Notes: generated by a model not told the origin, from the sequence alone. 64,000 bases of DNA from Trematomus loennbergii (GCA_012861695.1 JAAOOA010000002.1:27768804-27832803), one strand, 5' to 3'. Positions 18,105 through 30,026 are shown, counted from the stretch's first letter. Made by a program: numbers and translations.

Positions 18105-20778
18105 CGCGGCAGGAGACGGGGGATGAAGTGTGCTCTTACAGTGTTTAGGTTTTAGTCATTTGGCACCAGCTTCTTCCCCTCACAAAGCCTCTGATCCCAT
18201 CTCCAAAACACCTCAGAGACTCAAGCAGATCCAAGTCGAGTCGAGATGGCTGGACTGTGACGGCAGCGAATGCCTTCAGCATCTCAACAGCTAAAGTTAA
18301 TTCACACTAAGTCCTGTCTCCATTATACATACACTCATCCTTTTACAGATGATTACTGTCTTCTGACGTTCAACATAAAATGGGTTGGCACTTGTTTTGC
18401 ATTCTGAGCGTATTGAATAAAACACAGGATGATGTGATGTATTAAAATAGACCTTAACATGAATCAGTAATGGCACAGGGATTAACATTAGTGATGACAC
18501 TTTGTTAAAGTAAATACTGAACCAAGAATGTATTCAAACAACTTGCTCTGTGGCAACAACTTAAGGAATGGCAAAAATGCACCAGCTTGAGCTGATCTGA
18601 AATAACCAAAATAGTTGGTGAGCAGATGGAGAATCATGTTACCCAAAACACTGATCTGGTGTTGCGTGGTGGTAACAAAATAATGGAGGACATTACAACA
18701 GCCGTCAAACGAAGATACTGAGGTTTATAAAAGCAAACCAAGAATCTGTAACTTCAAAAATAATCAATCTTATATTATAGAATTGTATAAAATAATAGCA
18801 GGCTGCAGAATCTGTTTGATAATAGAGAAGTAGTGAAGCAATTACACAATATTATCTATAATAAGACAATATTGTTGCAATTTTCACTGTGTCACCGATA
18901 ATGCAGATGCTAAATGCTAATTTAACAAACGTGCATAATTAAGAAGAAAAACTGTCATGGAAAAGGTTGCCATGTTTTTGTAGTGAGTGTTCACAAATGC
19001 TGATCCTACAGTTCTGGTTCTGGAGGACCTTTTCCATTGTGGACCATGCAACGACCTGTGACCTCGGCCAATCGTATCTAGGGTTTCACCTTTGCGATTT
19101 GTATGATTGTGATTATTGTACTCCAAAAAGCTTGAATAAAATATCGGATTACTTGCTTATCTTAATTTCCTGGCCAACAGACATCATTTGAAAAGCATGA
19201 AGACCTATGAGTATACCACTTAAGGCAAAGCATGTGAGGAAGCACGGAGGTCATCAATTAATACTCACATTTAATTGACTGCTCTGCATGTACGCTACAT
19301 GAATCAAGCGGCATGATTTTGGCGGTAAAATTCCAGACGTGCTACATATAAGGATCATAAAGATCTTCTGCTCGTTGTCTGTGGAAGTGTAGGAAAAGAC
19401 ACGTGTGGGCTTCCTTAAGTGCCTTAGATTCATTATGAATTTATTCCTTAATGACCTGCGCATAAAGCTAGGAAGCTATGAAACAGCATGCAATGAAGGA
19501 GTCTAAAAGCTCTTAATTGGCCAAGTATAAATCAAATCATATAAGGATCGAGGAAATGGTGTCATGTGTGTTGAAAGGAGTATAACCCCAACCCCTTTGA
19601 ACCATGCATGAACATACATATACTGTTCATTCTGAAACAATGTTAGATGTATAATTGTTCCTCAATCATAACTACAGCTTATTTTAGTTTCAGACTTTAT
19701 GAAAATCCACTCAAATGGGTCATGTAGAGCCTCAATTCAAATAAACCCACAGCGGGAGGTTTGTTCCTTTCTGCTCTGCCATGATACATTAACAATTATA
19801 ACCAACTGTGGTGCGCTAAATAGAACTATAATTTTCAGCCCCCTTTTGCACCGAAAGCTTATATAACAGCGGCTCTTAGGTTACACACACTGTACGGTGA
19901 CACATCCCTGCCTTCCTGCTCCAACAGGAGGTTCTGGTTGACTGAGCAGTAAGACTCTGGTCTCCAGCGTGACTCGGGGGAGTTATAACAGACTCATTAT
20001 AAATGAATGAGTCGGGCCGGGGCTACAGTACGTATGCACGGCACGACAGGCCCAGTCGTACGGAAGGGGGCATTTACAGACGTTTTTTAACCAAGTTGCA
20101 GGGAATTCGCTGTCTTGAATATTGATTTGAAGTTAAACCATTATGATCTGACTTGAAAACATTGCAAGAGCAGCTGGGTGGGTGGATGTTTATGGCCGTT
20201 TTGTAAATGACTCCATGTGTGTGTGTGTAAAATGGGCTCGCCCCGGAGAAGGAAAAACAAAAACAGGGAGTGTAGGTGGTGGCCAAAGCAATGCATATGT
20301 ATGCTGTATGACAGGAGGGCGAGTGGGTGGGGGATGACGTCCCATGGTGGAGGTGAGTCACTGCGTAGTGTCTGAGCCAAGCAGCCTTTTACGGACACAC
20401 TTTCTGCTCTGAAGTCTGTGCAGGAGGATTGTTGGGCAAGCCATCAAGCAGCCAATATTGTAGTGTAGGCTTGAACATCCGCCAAAATCCTACTCTGTCG
20501 CTGCCATGAGCTAATGCACACTGATAGGAGAAGCCGGTCATGATTCAGGGTTACAAAATGACCATTAAAAAAAATGTCCCTTTCTCTGTGACGCAGGCCC
20601 TTTCAGCGGGCGCGGGCGATTTACACAACATTCTGGCCCTCCAGGAAAATAATGCATGTTCCCATCAGTCATGCTATACACCGCAGTGCTCTGCAACCCC
20701 CTCCGTTCCAAGCACCCTCGACCCAATCCATCATTCCTGAGTACGGTGGCCTCAAGGCACTGTCTGGGAGTTCTCTCT

Positions 20779-20878
20779 GAAGGGACAGAGGGGGGCAAAG
20801 GAGGAGAAGTCAAAAAAGAGAGCAAAACAGATCGACAAGCACCGAAAGACAAGGAGACAGAAGGAAAGACTGCAAGGT
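20779..20878. repeat. Purine-rich tract
   Basis: The plus strand is dominated by A and G with few pyrimidines (GGGGGGCAAAGGAGGAGAAG, GACAAGGAGACAGAAGGAAAG). It is paired in the neighbourhood with an opposite-sense pyrimidine-rich block at 21000-21300. Confidence 0.7.
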
Positions 20879-20995
20879 GATCTCTGAAAGAAGGTGTGGT
20901 GCATGGCAAACTGCAGAAGGCCACTCCATACTGTTCCTGCAATGGTTTTCTGCTGCTCTGTACAGTTGCATTTTATGGCACGCTCAAAAACAGTC

Positions 20996-21300
20996 TGTTG
21001 TTTTTTTTCATTTTCTTCATCCTCTCATTGCTTTGTCCCTGTTGTCTGCTGTTTTCCCATATGCTCAACATCTCTCTGCACCCTCCCTTTTTTTGTGCCG
21101 TGGCTAATTTCTTAACTTTCTTTCCATCCTCTTGTTTTGTCCACTCCCTTACTCCACATTTTTTGTTTTCTCCTCTCTTTTTCTCATCACGTTTCCTCCT
21201 CTCTTCTCCCTCATTAGCACACCATCTCCCTTTCTCTTTTCTTCTCTCTTGGCTCTTTTATCTATCCTCTGTTTCCCTCGCTCCCCTCCACTGTCTCATT
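20996..21300. repeat. Pyrimidine-rich tract, about 300 bp
   Basis: The plus strand is strongly C+T biased throughout (TTTTTTTTCATTTTCTTC, CTTTCTTTCCATCCTCTTG, CTCCTCTCTTTTTCTC). The absence of purine-rich stop codons explains a 136-codon Phe/Leu/Ser-rich frame at 20896-21306, which I do not regard as coding. A polypyrimidine block this long could serve as an extended splice-acceptor tract or simply be degenerate simple sequence; no exon is evident downstream. Confidence 0.75.
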
Positions 21301-24293
21301 AGCTGACAGCTACAGCGGTACTCCTATGAGAGTGCCAGATGAAACCCTGAGAGTACAGTGACCTTCGTTTCACGGAGGGGCCACTATCAGTGACAAGCTA
21401 TCAGCTGCAATGTCGTCTAAGGTGCACACAAACACGCGCAAACACCCATGCACATTGAAACACATACAATTGTTCTAATAGGCCACACAAACCCATCATG
21501 AGCACCCAGACACTCACTTGCACAAAGACATGACCCATTCTGGCATATCATGGTCTGAGCGTATGTCAGCAGCCTTCAACCTTCAACCAGCTATTCACCA
21601 AGGCTAAATAGGTGACACATCCAGCAGAAAGACATGACAGCCATCTTGGGCCCGCCTTCCCCTCTCTCATTCCCCCACATGATCAATGGCAGGGCGAGGG
21701 GATGGTGGGGGAGGGTTACAAGGCCAGGAGCCTGCCGGGGCTAGAGTCCTTGAGACGCACGCACGCGCAAACAGATCACACAAACACACACAAGGGGCGT
21801 GTTGTAAATAACGCCCATCAACCTGTGTTTTAATCAGCTTCAGGGACGCATGGGCGCTCCCCGTGATGCTAGCAGGCCGTCCTTCATCGGCCGTATAGAC
21901 CGAGAAGGTCAACGATCAAGACCTCTAGTTGACCCCTGAGGCCTGATAGTGACAAGTTAGCAAAATGCTGCACCATAAAGCCAGGATGATATAGCCAAGG
22001 GGCTAAGAGGAAGTAAGAACCTTGACTCCAGACGTATTAGGAAGATAAATTAGGACGGTGGACAAACAGTTAATTCTATCTATCTTCGCACTACTATTGG
22101 TTAAACCTCAATCTACGTTCAGTATAGCTGATTATGCACATTGAGGGGGGAGAGACAATCAGTTTTATGCGGGAGCCTCTGCTGAGATGATTGCAAAGAT
22201 CCACCGGATGCCAATACAGCGAGAAAGAGCTGCACTCAAGACAGTGATTGGTAATTGCCGTGATTAAATTCTGTTTTTCCATTCCGCTAGTCGAGACATG
22301 GTTGTTTATTTCATAAGCGCATGTTAGAGAAATATCATAGCTCTGTAATAAAACATAATTCCTTGGGGTAGAGGAGGAAAAAAAAACCTCTTTGACATTT
22401 TATATTAAGGCATACCATTAGTTAGTAGAGAAAGGGGGATGGAAGAGGAAGAGAAAATGGTTGATGGTTGGATATAATGACTTCATGGGAATGTTTGATG
22501 GGGTCGGGGCTGGAGCTGGAGAGAAAGAGGGCTCGGCTTAAGACCAGGTTGCACACTGTGCCAAGGAAAAAGCTGCCTCGAGACTGCCAAGGTTTTTCAC
22601 ATCTTGCCGCATGCTGTCTTACCATATTCCGTGCATGTCCACAAACATCTGGTCCAACCCAGCCCGGCCCATCAGTGAGAGAGAAACCAGATTCCTCGAG
22701 CCCCCTGGCCCCTCATTTAGTGAATCCATCGAGGCTTTCACAAGCTTCTCCGAAGGTTATAAACTCATCGTCTTCTCCTTTCCATATCAACATACCATCT
22801 GAGTGACGTCCCCGAACCTTTCTCCTCTAACAAAATGGATCCGGACTCTTTAGAATCCACAGCAAAGACAATGATGACACATTATATTGTTTTCATTTAA
22901 TAAATGGAGCTGGATTTGAATGTACTGTGTTGGATATGCAGTTCATCTGAATTGCTAATTCAACAAAATAAAAAAAACGTAACACAAAGCAGTATAAAGT
23001 ACAAGAGGAGATGATTAACACTGATGGGGAATAGTTCTTGAATAAAAAAAACCCACAAAATAAATAAACCATGTTGATTGCACGCCAGAGGGTTTAATAT
23101 TGCTGTCATCAAGGGATTCACATTTCCTCCTGATTTGCTAGATGGTTAGCAGCTTTATTGTGATTAGCAAATTAGCAGCTATGCAGATGAGGTGGAGCCG
23201 AGGTGTCACAATCCTTCAGCTTCCAGCAAACCAACGCAAACTAACTGTCATATATGCAAAGCTCGATCTGGTGCACCTCCAGGGCCTCATGCTTTCTCCA
23301 TTTTATTTGTGCTGCAGACATGTTTCATTTCTGCCTTCAAACAGAGTATTATATTGGGGTAAAAGCCCAACAGAGAGACAAAGGAAGGAGTTATTTTGAG
23401 AAAGTGTTTTATTGACCAGAGCTCTTGTGATCTCTGCTTGTCCTGAAAAAGGAACAGCACACACCTTGAGCAGAGTGTCATGTTTTCCTCAGAGATAGGC
23501 AGCGATGAAACAGCACAAACCTCACTCTGTTCACCTCTGATGCTTGTCCTCAATGGCTCTCTCCGTGAGTCAAAACCACTTCTCACTCACTAAATCATGT
23601 CATAATCAGTCATGTCTGAATCTTAAGCTTTGCTGTTGTTGTCCTTTTGTATGCCCTGCTAATTTTCAGTGATGCAATGGCATTTGTAAAGAGTAGCTTT
23701 GGTAAATGGTGTGTTTACTGATTAGGATGCAGGAGGAGCTGCTTAAATGTACCAGATTTATCCATTTAAGACAGATTAATGCCCTTAAAGACCCTTTTTT
23801 CCACACAAATGAGTTCCACTCTGCCCTTTCTATGACCACTGTGGCAGTGTGAGGGATGCCAAGCTCAATCTGAGGGTAATGGGGGAGGTGTCTCTCTTAC
23901 TCAAATGGATCATTGCGCTCCAGCTCCCAGGGTGGAGCAAGAGATAATTTGTAGGGACAGCGAGAGTCTCAACGAAGACACTGATGTAGTTGAATTGTCC
24001 CGGTCCCAGACAGATGCACTTTAACTCACACGAAGGGATAGGGTTAACTAATGCCATCTTAGCCCCACCAAAAGCAAAGAAATCCTAAGGGTCTAGTACA
24101 TCAGCTAATGGCGCTTTTTTAAAACCCGAACTCGGATTAGAGTACCTGTGATCATTTGTCGGCAGCACAATTGGAGAAAATACATATTAGACAGACCAAG
24201 AGAGGTCAGCCAGGCTGTTAAACAAGCTAATTAACATAAACTCTAACAGCCCTCGAGGATGTGTGGGGAGGCAACGTATAACACTTAAAACCA
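21301..24293. other. Noncoding stretch
   Basis: No recognisable gene. There is an imperfect CA-rich patch at about 21420-21530. The open frames of 110 codons or fewer at 22.4-22.8 kb overlap frames on the other strand and show no family resemblance. Confidence 0.55.
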
Positions 24294-24774
24294 TTAAGAG
24301 CCCCCATCATCAGTGTGTCATACTTCACTGCGCTGGAGCTCAGAGATTTCCAACAAGAGCTCCATCTGGCAAAAGCCACAAGAACTTAAGTGATAAGGAT
24401 CGGTTCGCACACTGGCCACTTTCAACATGGCTTCATCATCATCACAAACAGCCATCTAGAAAAAAATGGTGATTGGATAAGCACTTAGAGATGTCCAGCT
24501 CCTTATCCTATCACCATATCACCCTATCACGTACAATGTGTTGGAGCACTAGCCAATAGAAGCGTGAGTGTTACAAAGTGATGTCATGTATGTTACAGAA
24601 GGAAACAAAGGAGTCCAATGGAGGCATTTCAGACAGGGGGGAAGAGTGTGGGAGAGAGAAACTCCCTCTGGAGCGAACTTTGAGATTTGAGTCTTTGCAG
24701 ACCATTGACATGCACAAAAACCTCTATAACACACAACATGAAAGCACCCTAAAAGCATACTAAGGCCCCTTTAA
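24294..24774. mobile_element. TTAA-type non-autonomous DNA transposon (copy B)
   Basis: From about 24468 to 24770 the sequence parallels copy A and the reversed copy at 60.8 kb. Shared blocks include CTTAGAGATGTCC, ACAATGTGTTGGAGCACTAG, TGATGTCATGTATGTTACAG, AACAAAGGAGTCCAATGGAGG and a final AAGCATACTAAGGCCCC followed by TTTAA. TTAA lies at 24771-24774. The left end is uncertain. A TTAA at 24294-24297 would give a 473-bp element, close to the 455 bp of the 60.8-kb copy, but the 24298-24467 segment is not visibly homologous to that copy. It is noncoding and would need a transposase in trans. Confidence 0.68.
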
Positions 24775-25799
24775 GCAATGGGCTGTGATTAAGCCGCCTC
24801 TAGCACCCACCTTTTTTGCCCTAATGAAATTCTCTGTAATAATTAATTTCAGTCTGGTCGATGCAGTCACTTTGGAGAAACTGTACATCAGCTCATCTTC
24901 CCTCCTCCCCGCTTCACACTGAGCCAGCACGCAGAATTGGAGGTGATAAAATATTTAGATTGGTTCGACTCCTTCATCGCCGCTTGATGATTCCCTCTGC
25001 TTGCTTGTTTAAAGGAACCTTACTCAGGCAGAGCTCAAAAGGTTTGTTTACCAGACTTGCGTTGCCAAATGAAGCGGAGATGAAGAAACCCTGGGTGGCA
25101 ACTTTACATGAGAGAGAAATCCAGAAACAAGGAAAGAACGGAGTACTTCAAAGTTCTGCTGAATTCAGTTTGCTCTACCTCCAGAGGCCAGCTACACAAA
25201 CAACCAGGAAACTGTATAGCAAGCACAAATGTGGCCCTGGATATGAGCGGGAGAACAACATCGGAGATAAAAGCCTTTTATTTTGTGAGCTTTTGCGGCT
25301 TCCGTGCTAAGCTTCATCCCCAAGATGAGTCCAAGGTAAACACACCTCCTGCAACCTGCTGCATAATTCTCACAGTCCACAGCCGAAAGGGGGAAACATT
25401 ACTTATTCAAACCTAGTGTGTAGTTTACACCTCCAGAGATTTAAAAAAAATTGGGACAACTATCTTAGTTTCAGCCCAGTCAGAGGTTGCTCCCCAAGAA
25501 TCCAAAAGTAACTCAAGATTTTCATTTTCAGACACAATTGTTGTCTTTTATTGATTATAAATTTGAAATACACTGACATTATTGCCATTTGATTACACAA
25601 TCACTTTCTGATGTTGAATTTTAGCACTCATCTAAAGTGAAATACAGCTCTTCCCAGACGACCTGCTCCAATTTCTCTTTAAACAAATGTGTCATTAATG
25701 CATTTCTTTGCTTAAAAAGCACCTAGGTTTTCTGATCCGCAACCATTTTTGAACATAGACACATACTATAAGTGCAATTCTAGTCTTCTGGATCATGAA
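24775..25799. other. Noncoding stretch with an unrecognised 149-codon open frame
   Basis: The plus strand is open at 24861-25310 (149 codons) but the translation matches no family I recognise, and another frame is open at 25108-25416. An AG that could act as a splice acceptor precedes it (AATTAATTTCAG, ending about 24852). AAGGTAAAC at about 25334-25342 could act as a donor. These are weak signals, so it is not called as a gene. Confidence 0.35.
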
Positions 25800-25998
25800 G
25801 GAGGCGTGTGGTGCAGTGGGTTGTCCGTTGGTGTTGAGATCAGGGGGTCACAGGTTCAAACCCCACTACAGTCAGCATGTCGTTGTGTCCCTGGGCAAGA
25901 CACTTCACCCCAAATTGCTCCTGTGGGGATTGTCCACAGCATTGAGTATGTAAGTCGCTTTGGATAAAAGCGTCTAACAAGTGACATGTGATGTAATG
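25800..25998 (+). mobile_element. tRNA-derived SINE with L2-type tail
   Basis: The head GGAGGCGTGTGGTGCAGTGG carries an A-box-like segment (25808-25820) and a B box GGTTCAAACCC (25853-25863). The body has the widespread fish SINE motif CTGGGCAAGACACTTCACCC. The tail includes a 25-bp block at 25950-25974 that is identical to the LINE 3' end at 27677-27701, then short TGATGTAATG-like repeats. The six bases ATGAAG occur at both edges (25795-25800 and 25996-26001) and may be the target-site duplication. RNA polymerase III transcription from the internal promoter and mobilisation by the L2-like LINE machinery are what is known for such elements. It has no coding content. Confidence 0.85.
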
Positions 25999-26154
25999 AA
26001 GTCATACATCCACACATTTCTGAAGGAATAATCACCAGGAGCCAGAGCCAATAAAAACATGGGCGTCATATAAAATGCAGCACACCCATCTCAGAAAAAT
26101 AATATTGGGTCTGTGTTGGAAATGCCAATAATGGTGTTTGTCCTGGCTTTGGAG

Positions 26155-26204
<50 letters not shown>

Positions 26205-26509
26205 ACACCACACACACACTTGCCCCCCAATGATTATAAGCCTGACTTCATACGTGATGGAGGCGCTCCAGGTGTCTTTGATTGCACATTAGGTCTGTTT
26301 ATTATGACTGACTGAGAGCTTCACAACAGGAACGGCTAAACACTCTCAAACATCTGCACTATTTCATCATTTATATCCTTTTAAGTGGCTCTTTGTTTAT
26401 TTTTCTGCCCCACATTTATTCCCTCTTCTTCGTCCTCTCTCTTCTTTCTGTTTCCCTCTTCATCTTCCATGTTTTTCTAGCCTCTTTTGCCTCATGCTTG
26501 TGGAATCTG
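25999..26509. other. Noncoding spacer with (CA)n
   Basis: A spacer between the SINE and a possible LINE tail. It contains the (CA)n array at 26158-26219 and a pyrimidine-rich stretch at about 26395-26490. Confidence 0.55.
26158..26219. repeat. (CA)n microsatellite
   Basis: About 62 bp of CA dinucleotides, interrupted twice by CC near the right end (CACCACACCACA). Confidence 0.97.
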
Positions 26510-26516
26510 CTCCACA

Positions 26517-26585
26517 GCCAAAGCTTGAAACAGGCTTTGGCCCATAAAGATTCGGACTAATAAAGTCTTAAAGTCTTAAAGTTAA
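26517..26585 (+). repeat. Stem-loop followed by 8-bp tandem tail
   Basis: GCCAAAGC (26517-26524) and GCTTTGGC (26534-26541) form an 8-bp stem with a 9-nt loop. It is followed by ACTAATAAAGTC and a short tandem repeat of AGTCTTAA. A 3'-terminal stem-loop with short tandem repeats is typical of L2/CR1-clade LINEs and the SINEs that parasitise them, so this may be the end of a degraded element. The family is not identified. Confidence 0.45.
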
Positions 26586-27285
26586 AGGTGTCTATCTAAA
26601 TATCTTCTCTAATGACTCCATCACACATGTAGGCTTTCAATCCGCGGAAATATCACTAAGCATTGTTTCTAGGCTACATAATCTTTGGCTGTGTGTGTAG
26701 CAAAAAGCGTAAAAAAATGTAATAAAGAATTGTTTAAGCAGTTGCCAATTTCTTCTCTTACATCAACACTGTGCTGACTTATTGGGCAGTTGTTTCTTGT
26801 CTGATTTCATCTGATCAGACTCTGTACATTTGTGATGCTTGGCTAACTTGTGAGAGCGAGATTAAGAGACGAACCATTTTCATAATTAAACATTTAACCA
26901 AGTCAATTGTTAAGCATGTAAAAAAATGTACTGAACTCCAGCCGCTTTATTGTGAATATTTGCTGGTGGTCTTAGTTTTCTGTTATAGTACATTTCATTT
27001 CTTTGCATATTCCCCATGTTGTTCTTTGAAAACATCCACATGAGGAATATATATTGTAAAATGTGACTTTCCTAATTGACTGATATTTTAAAGACCAAAA
27101 AATCTTTTGAAAAACTAAATCTGATTAGTTCATGATGCTGCAACCTCAGCTAAGTTACCACTATCTGTCATAATATTACATAATTTGTAACAATATGATA
27201 TATTACATTTAATATTTGTATTTGGTTCATTTCATTTTACTCAATTGTATGTGTGTTGTTATATTTTCTTATGTCTGGCCCTTCC
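26586..27285. other. AT-rich noncoding stretch
   Basis: No coding similarity; a 90-codon frame at 26771-27043 is Cys/Leu-rich and unrecognised. Part of it may be degraded LINE sequence because it abuts the recognisable LINE end, but nothing in it shows reverse-transcriptase motifs. Confidence 0.4.
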
Positions 27286-27585
27286 TACATCCAGGACATG
27301 GTTAAACCATACACCCCAGCACGTGCACTCCGCTCTGCATCAGCCAAACGGCTCGCTGCACCCGCACTGCGAGGGGGACCCAAGTTCCCATCTGCAAAAA
27401 CACGTGGGTTTGCTATCCTGGCTCCAAAATGGTGGAATGAGCTCCCCATTGACATCAGGACAGCAGAAAGCGTGCACATCTTCCGGCGCAGACTGAAAAC
27501 TCATCTCTTTCGACTCCACTTCGAGCAACTAACAAAGCACTTATATACTAATAAAGGACTGGCTTATCTAGAGCTAGTTGAGTAG
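27286..27585 (+). pseudogene. LINE polyprotein C-terminal fragment
   Basis: This in-frame segment encodes the tail of a non-LTR retrotransposon polyprotein downstream of the reverse transcriptase. Recognisable features are Y-I-Q-D-M-V-K-P-Y, then R-A-L-R-S-A-S, then T-R-G-F-A-I-L-A-P-K-W-W-N-E-L-P, and F-R-R-R-L-K-T-H-L-F. The motif series in which 'aPklWNsLP' is followed some 20 residues later by 'FkrrLKThLF' is characteristic of L2/CR1/Rex1-group fish LINEs. The frame continues to a TAG at 27583-27585 without internal stops, which suggests a relatively young copy. The upstream ATG at 27253 is fortuitous, because similarity begins at about 27286. It cannot be functional alone. Confidence 0.82.
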
Positions 27586-27724
27586 CACTTGAAATGTTTC
27601 GGCTCTATGAAACCTGATGTACTTATATGATTCTGTTTTCTTCAAGTTTGTATCTTCTTGGTCGAATGCACTTATCGTAAGTCGCTTTGGATAAAAGCGT
27701 CAGCTAAATGCAATGTAATGTCTT
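27286..27724 (+). mobile_element. 3' end of an L2/Maui-like LINE
   Basis: The segment holds the last about 99 codons of the LINE polyprotein, a short 3' untranslated region and the terminal tail. The tail (27677-27724) has the GTAAGTCGCTTTGG / GCTAAATG / AATGTAATG structure seen at the ends of fish L2-like LINEs and the SINEs dependent on them. Endonuclease and catalytic reverse-transcriptase domains are absent, so this is an ordinary 5'-truncated insertion. It is on the same strand as the SINE 1.3 kb upstream. Confidence 0.82.
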
Positions 27725-29966
27725 TTGATTTTGTCATTCATGTTTGTTTGTGTGAATATACTGATATACTAATAGACTGTCAGTGTCAATTTCATATTTG
27801 TTGCTCAGTTTACTACGGCACATGAAGAGTTTGCAGGGTTAAAACTCACAGACTTTACAACCAACATCCGCTGACTGTCTTCTCTCTAATTGCATAGTAG
27901 AGCACACATTCAAGGATGAGGTAAAGACCTAAATCATAGTGTGCTGTAATGCCTCTCAATCCCATGATCTCCAATGAATCACACTGTGGAAAAGAAAAGA
28001 GAGGAAAAAACGACTCTTTTTCACGAGTTGCTGATCAAATCCCGCCATAGAAATAAAAGAATTAACACTGAGTACCAAATTGGGTATATCATTTTTGAAT
28101 CAGGCAAATATGTGTACTACTTTTCCTTCTTTTACCAACAGCGGCTCACATGCCACGAGAGGATAAGGCAGAAGAGAGTGATTCATCCAGACAGGAGAAG
28201 GCTAATGGTTGTGCTAATGTACTGAAAGACCGGCACACTAATAAATCTATAAAACAAATAATCATAAATTCAGACTTGCATGACATGCGGATGAACACAC
28301 ACATATGCATAACACATTAGCATGGATGTGCGAATATGCTATGCTGTCCTGAGCTGAAATGCAGAGTTACAACAAAAAACACACACACACACACACACAC
28401 ACTATTCACTCACTGACACTTGGAAGCAGATTAATCACTCCCTTTTCTCGACTCCACTAAATTAAAATACTTAACTCGTGATTTATGATAGCCTGATTTG
28501 CTGACTTTAAGGGATACATACAGCTTTGCCCCTGAAACACACACACGTCCATCCACTTACACAGCCCTTTTTGCACTTCCCCAAATCTCTGTAGTATAAT
28601 ATCTGTGGAGCATCTGTCCGTGCATGGTGCAGTAGTAAATAACGCATCCCCTTGAAGGGAGGGACCTGCTAATGAAGTCGATCGTATGCCTCTGCACTGC
28701 GTAACTCAGTGGCCGGCCGCAGCGTGGGGCTCCTGCTCACCGGGGCTCTCGCTCTGATACTGGCTTATACTGCAGCGACACAGATCCGTCGATGAATCAG
28801 AGAGATCACGCCGCTTTTAACTTGCGTGTGCTCTCATCTCACTTTCCCTCTCGCTCTCAGATAGCTTTGAACGCAGTCATTAGAAACCCACTGACAGGAC
28901 AGAGGGATGCAGATGACAGATTATCTCCAGTGTAGGGGCCCTCCCTCTGAATGCGTGCCACGCGATATCTTCTTGATGTCTCTGTGGCAGAACATTGTTC
29001 TCCAGTTTGGAAAATGAGGTAAATCGGATTCAGAAAACAAGTGGATTAACTTAATCACCCTTCGGCTTTGACAATGACCTTCGCTTCTGAGGCATAATAA
29101 GGATTAGTTAGAAGTGAAAGGACATATGCCATGCAGAAGAAAAAGATTACATTTCTCCCATGACAGAATGATTGAAACGTGCTATTCACTGTTCCTTCAT
29201 AGTGAGAGGCGGAGATAAGAGTCTGTGGAGCAGTGCATCATAATGCTTGGCTGTGGTATTCAAAAGAAAAGTGCTGTTTTCTCAGATAGAAAACTGCATT
29301 TAGTGTACATAAATACCATCACTGAAACAGGAAGGGACCGTCTACATTAACATTAGAGCTATTGATTCCAGGCTGGCTTGCATACATTCTCCACGATTCC
29401 AGTCATCATTGCGGGGGGGAAATGGCGTAATATTTCTTATGGCCCATGCTACATTATTGATCCTCTGTACAGGAAGGAAGTTATTCTCAGGGCTGTATGA
29501 AAGACAATCCAGCACCGTGTGCACCACAGCACAGCGGCTCAATAGGACGTCAGTCGACAAGGTCATGCAAATTAATAACAGGCTTTGACCTTCGGCCTGA
29601 CTTATGGGAAGGTGAGGTCAGGTGGGAATATGAGGTCTCCAGGCACGCTGCTAGAGGAAAATGGGGGAAACGTGATCTCCGATGGAAGAGGACGGATGCG
29701 AATTGATCTCCAGCGTCAGACAAGGCTGATCAATGGGCCACCGAGCCGCCGTGTCCTAACAGGATGCTTCAGCTCTGGAAACTGATCCTTTTTCAAATAA
29801 AAAAAGACAGATATGGAGAAGAGACGGAGAGGGAGAGAATGTGCTGACGTGGGTTCAGTGAAGGACGCGGCTGTCCGTCGCTGTTGTTGTTGGGATCAGG
29901 ATTTATGCTATTGTTGCTTTTGTCTGCGGCAGAGGTTATCTATGAAAGGAGGCTTACTGGGGAAAA

Positions 29967-29968
<2 letters not shown>
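27725..29968. other. Noncoding stretch with a small CpG-rich patch
   Basis: No gene is recognised. A (CA)12 run lies at 28379-28402. About 28675-28870 holds roughly 16 CpG dinucleotides (for example GGCCGGCCGCAGCG), clearly denser than its surroundings. Confidence 0.55.
28379..28402. repeat. Short (CA)12 microsatellite
   Basis: A pure CA run of 24 bp. Confidence 0.95.

Positions 29969-30025
<57 letters not shown>
29969..30025. repeat. (TG)n microsatellite
   Basis: A pure TG run of about 57 bp, followed by imperfect GT-rich sequence to about 30095. Confidence 0.97.

Positions 30026-30026
<1 letters not shown>

Larger units (their letters stand above)
10987..20778. other. Long noncoding stretch, no gene recognised
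   Basis: About 9.8 kb without a recognisable exon, RNA gene or full transposon. Open frames are short and unconvincing. It contains AT-rich segments (about 15660-16330 and 18500-18950), imperfect CA-rich patches (about 17690-17860) and the separate low-complexity tracts listed below. This is consistent with an intron of a large gene or an intergenic desert. Confidence 0.6.

Noticed and set aside
20896..21306. 136-codon Phe/Leu/Ser-rich frame resembling a membrane protein
   Set aside because: Pyrimidine-rich sequence encodes hydrophobic residues and lacks stop codons by composition alone.
25800..25870. tRNA gene suggested by A- and B-box-like sequences
   Set aside because: The cloverleaf is not maintained and the sequence continues into a SINE body and LINE-type tail; it is a retrotransposon head.
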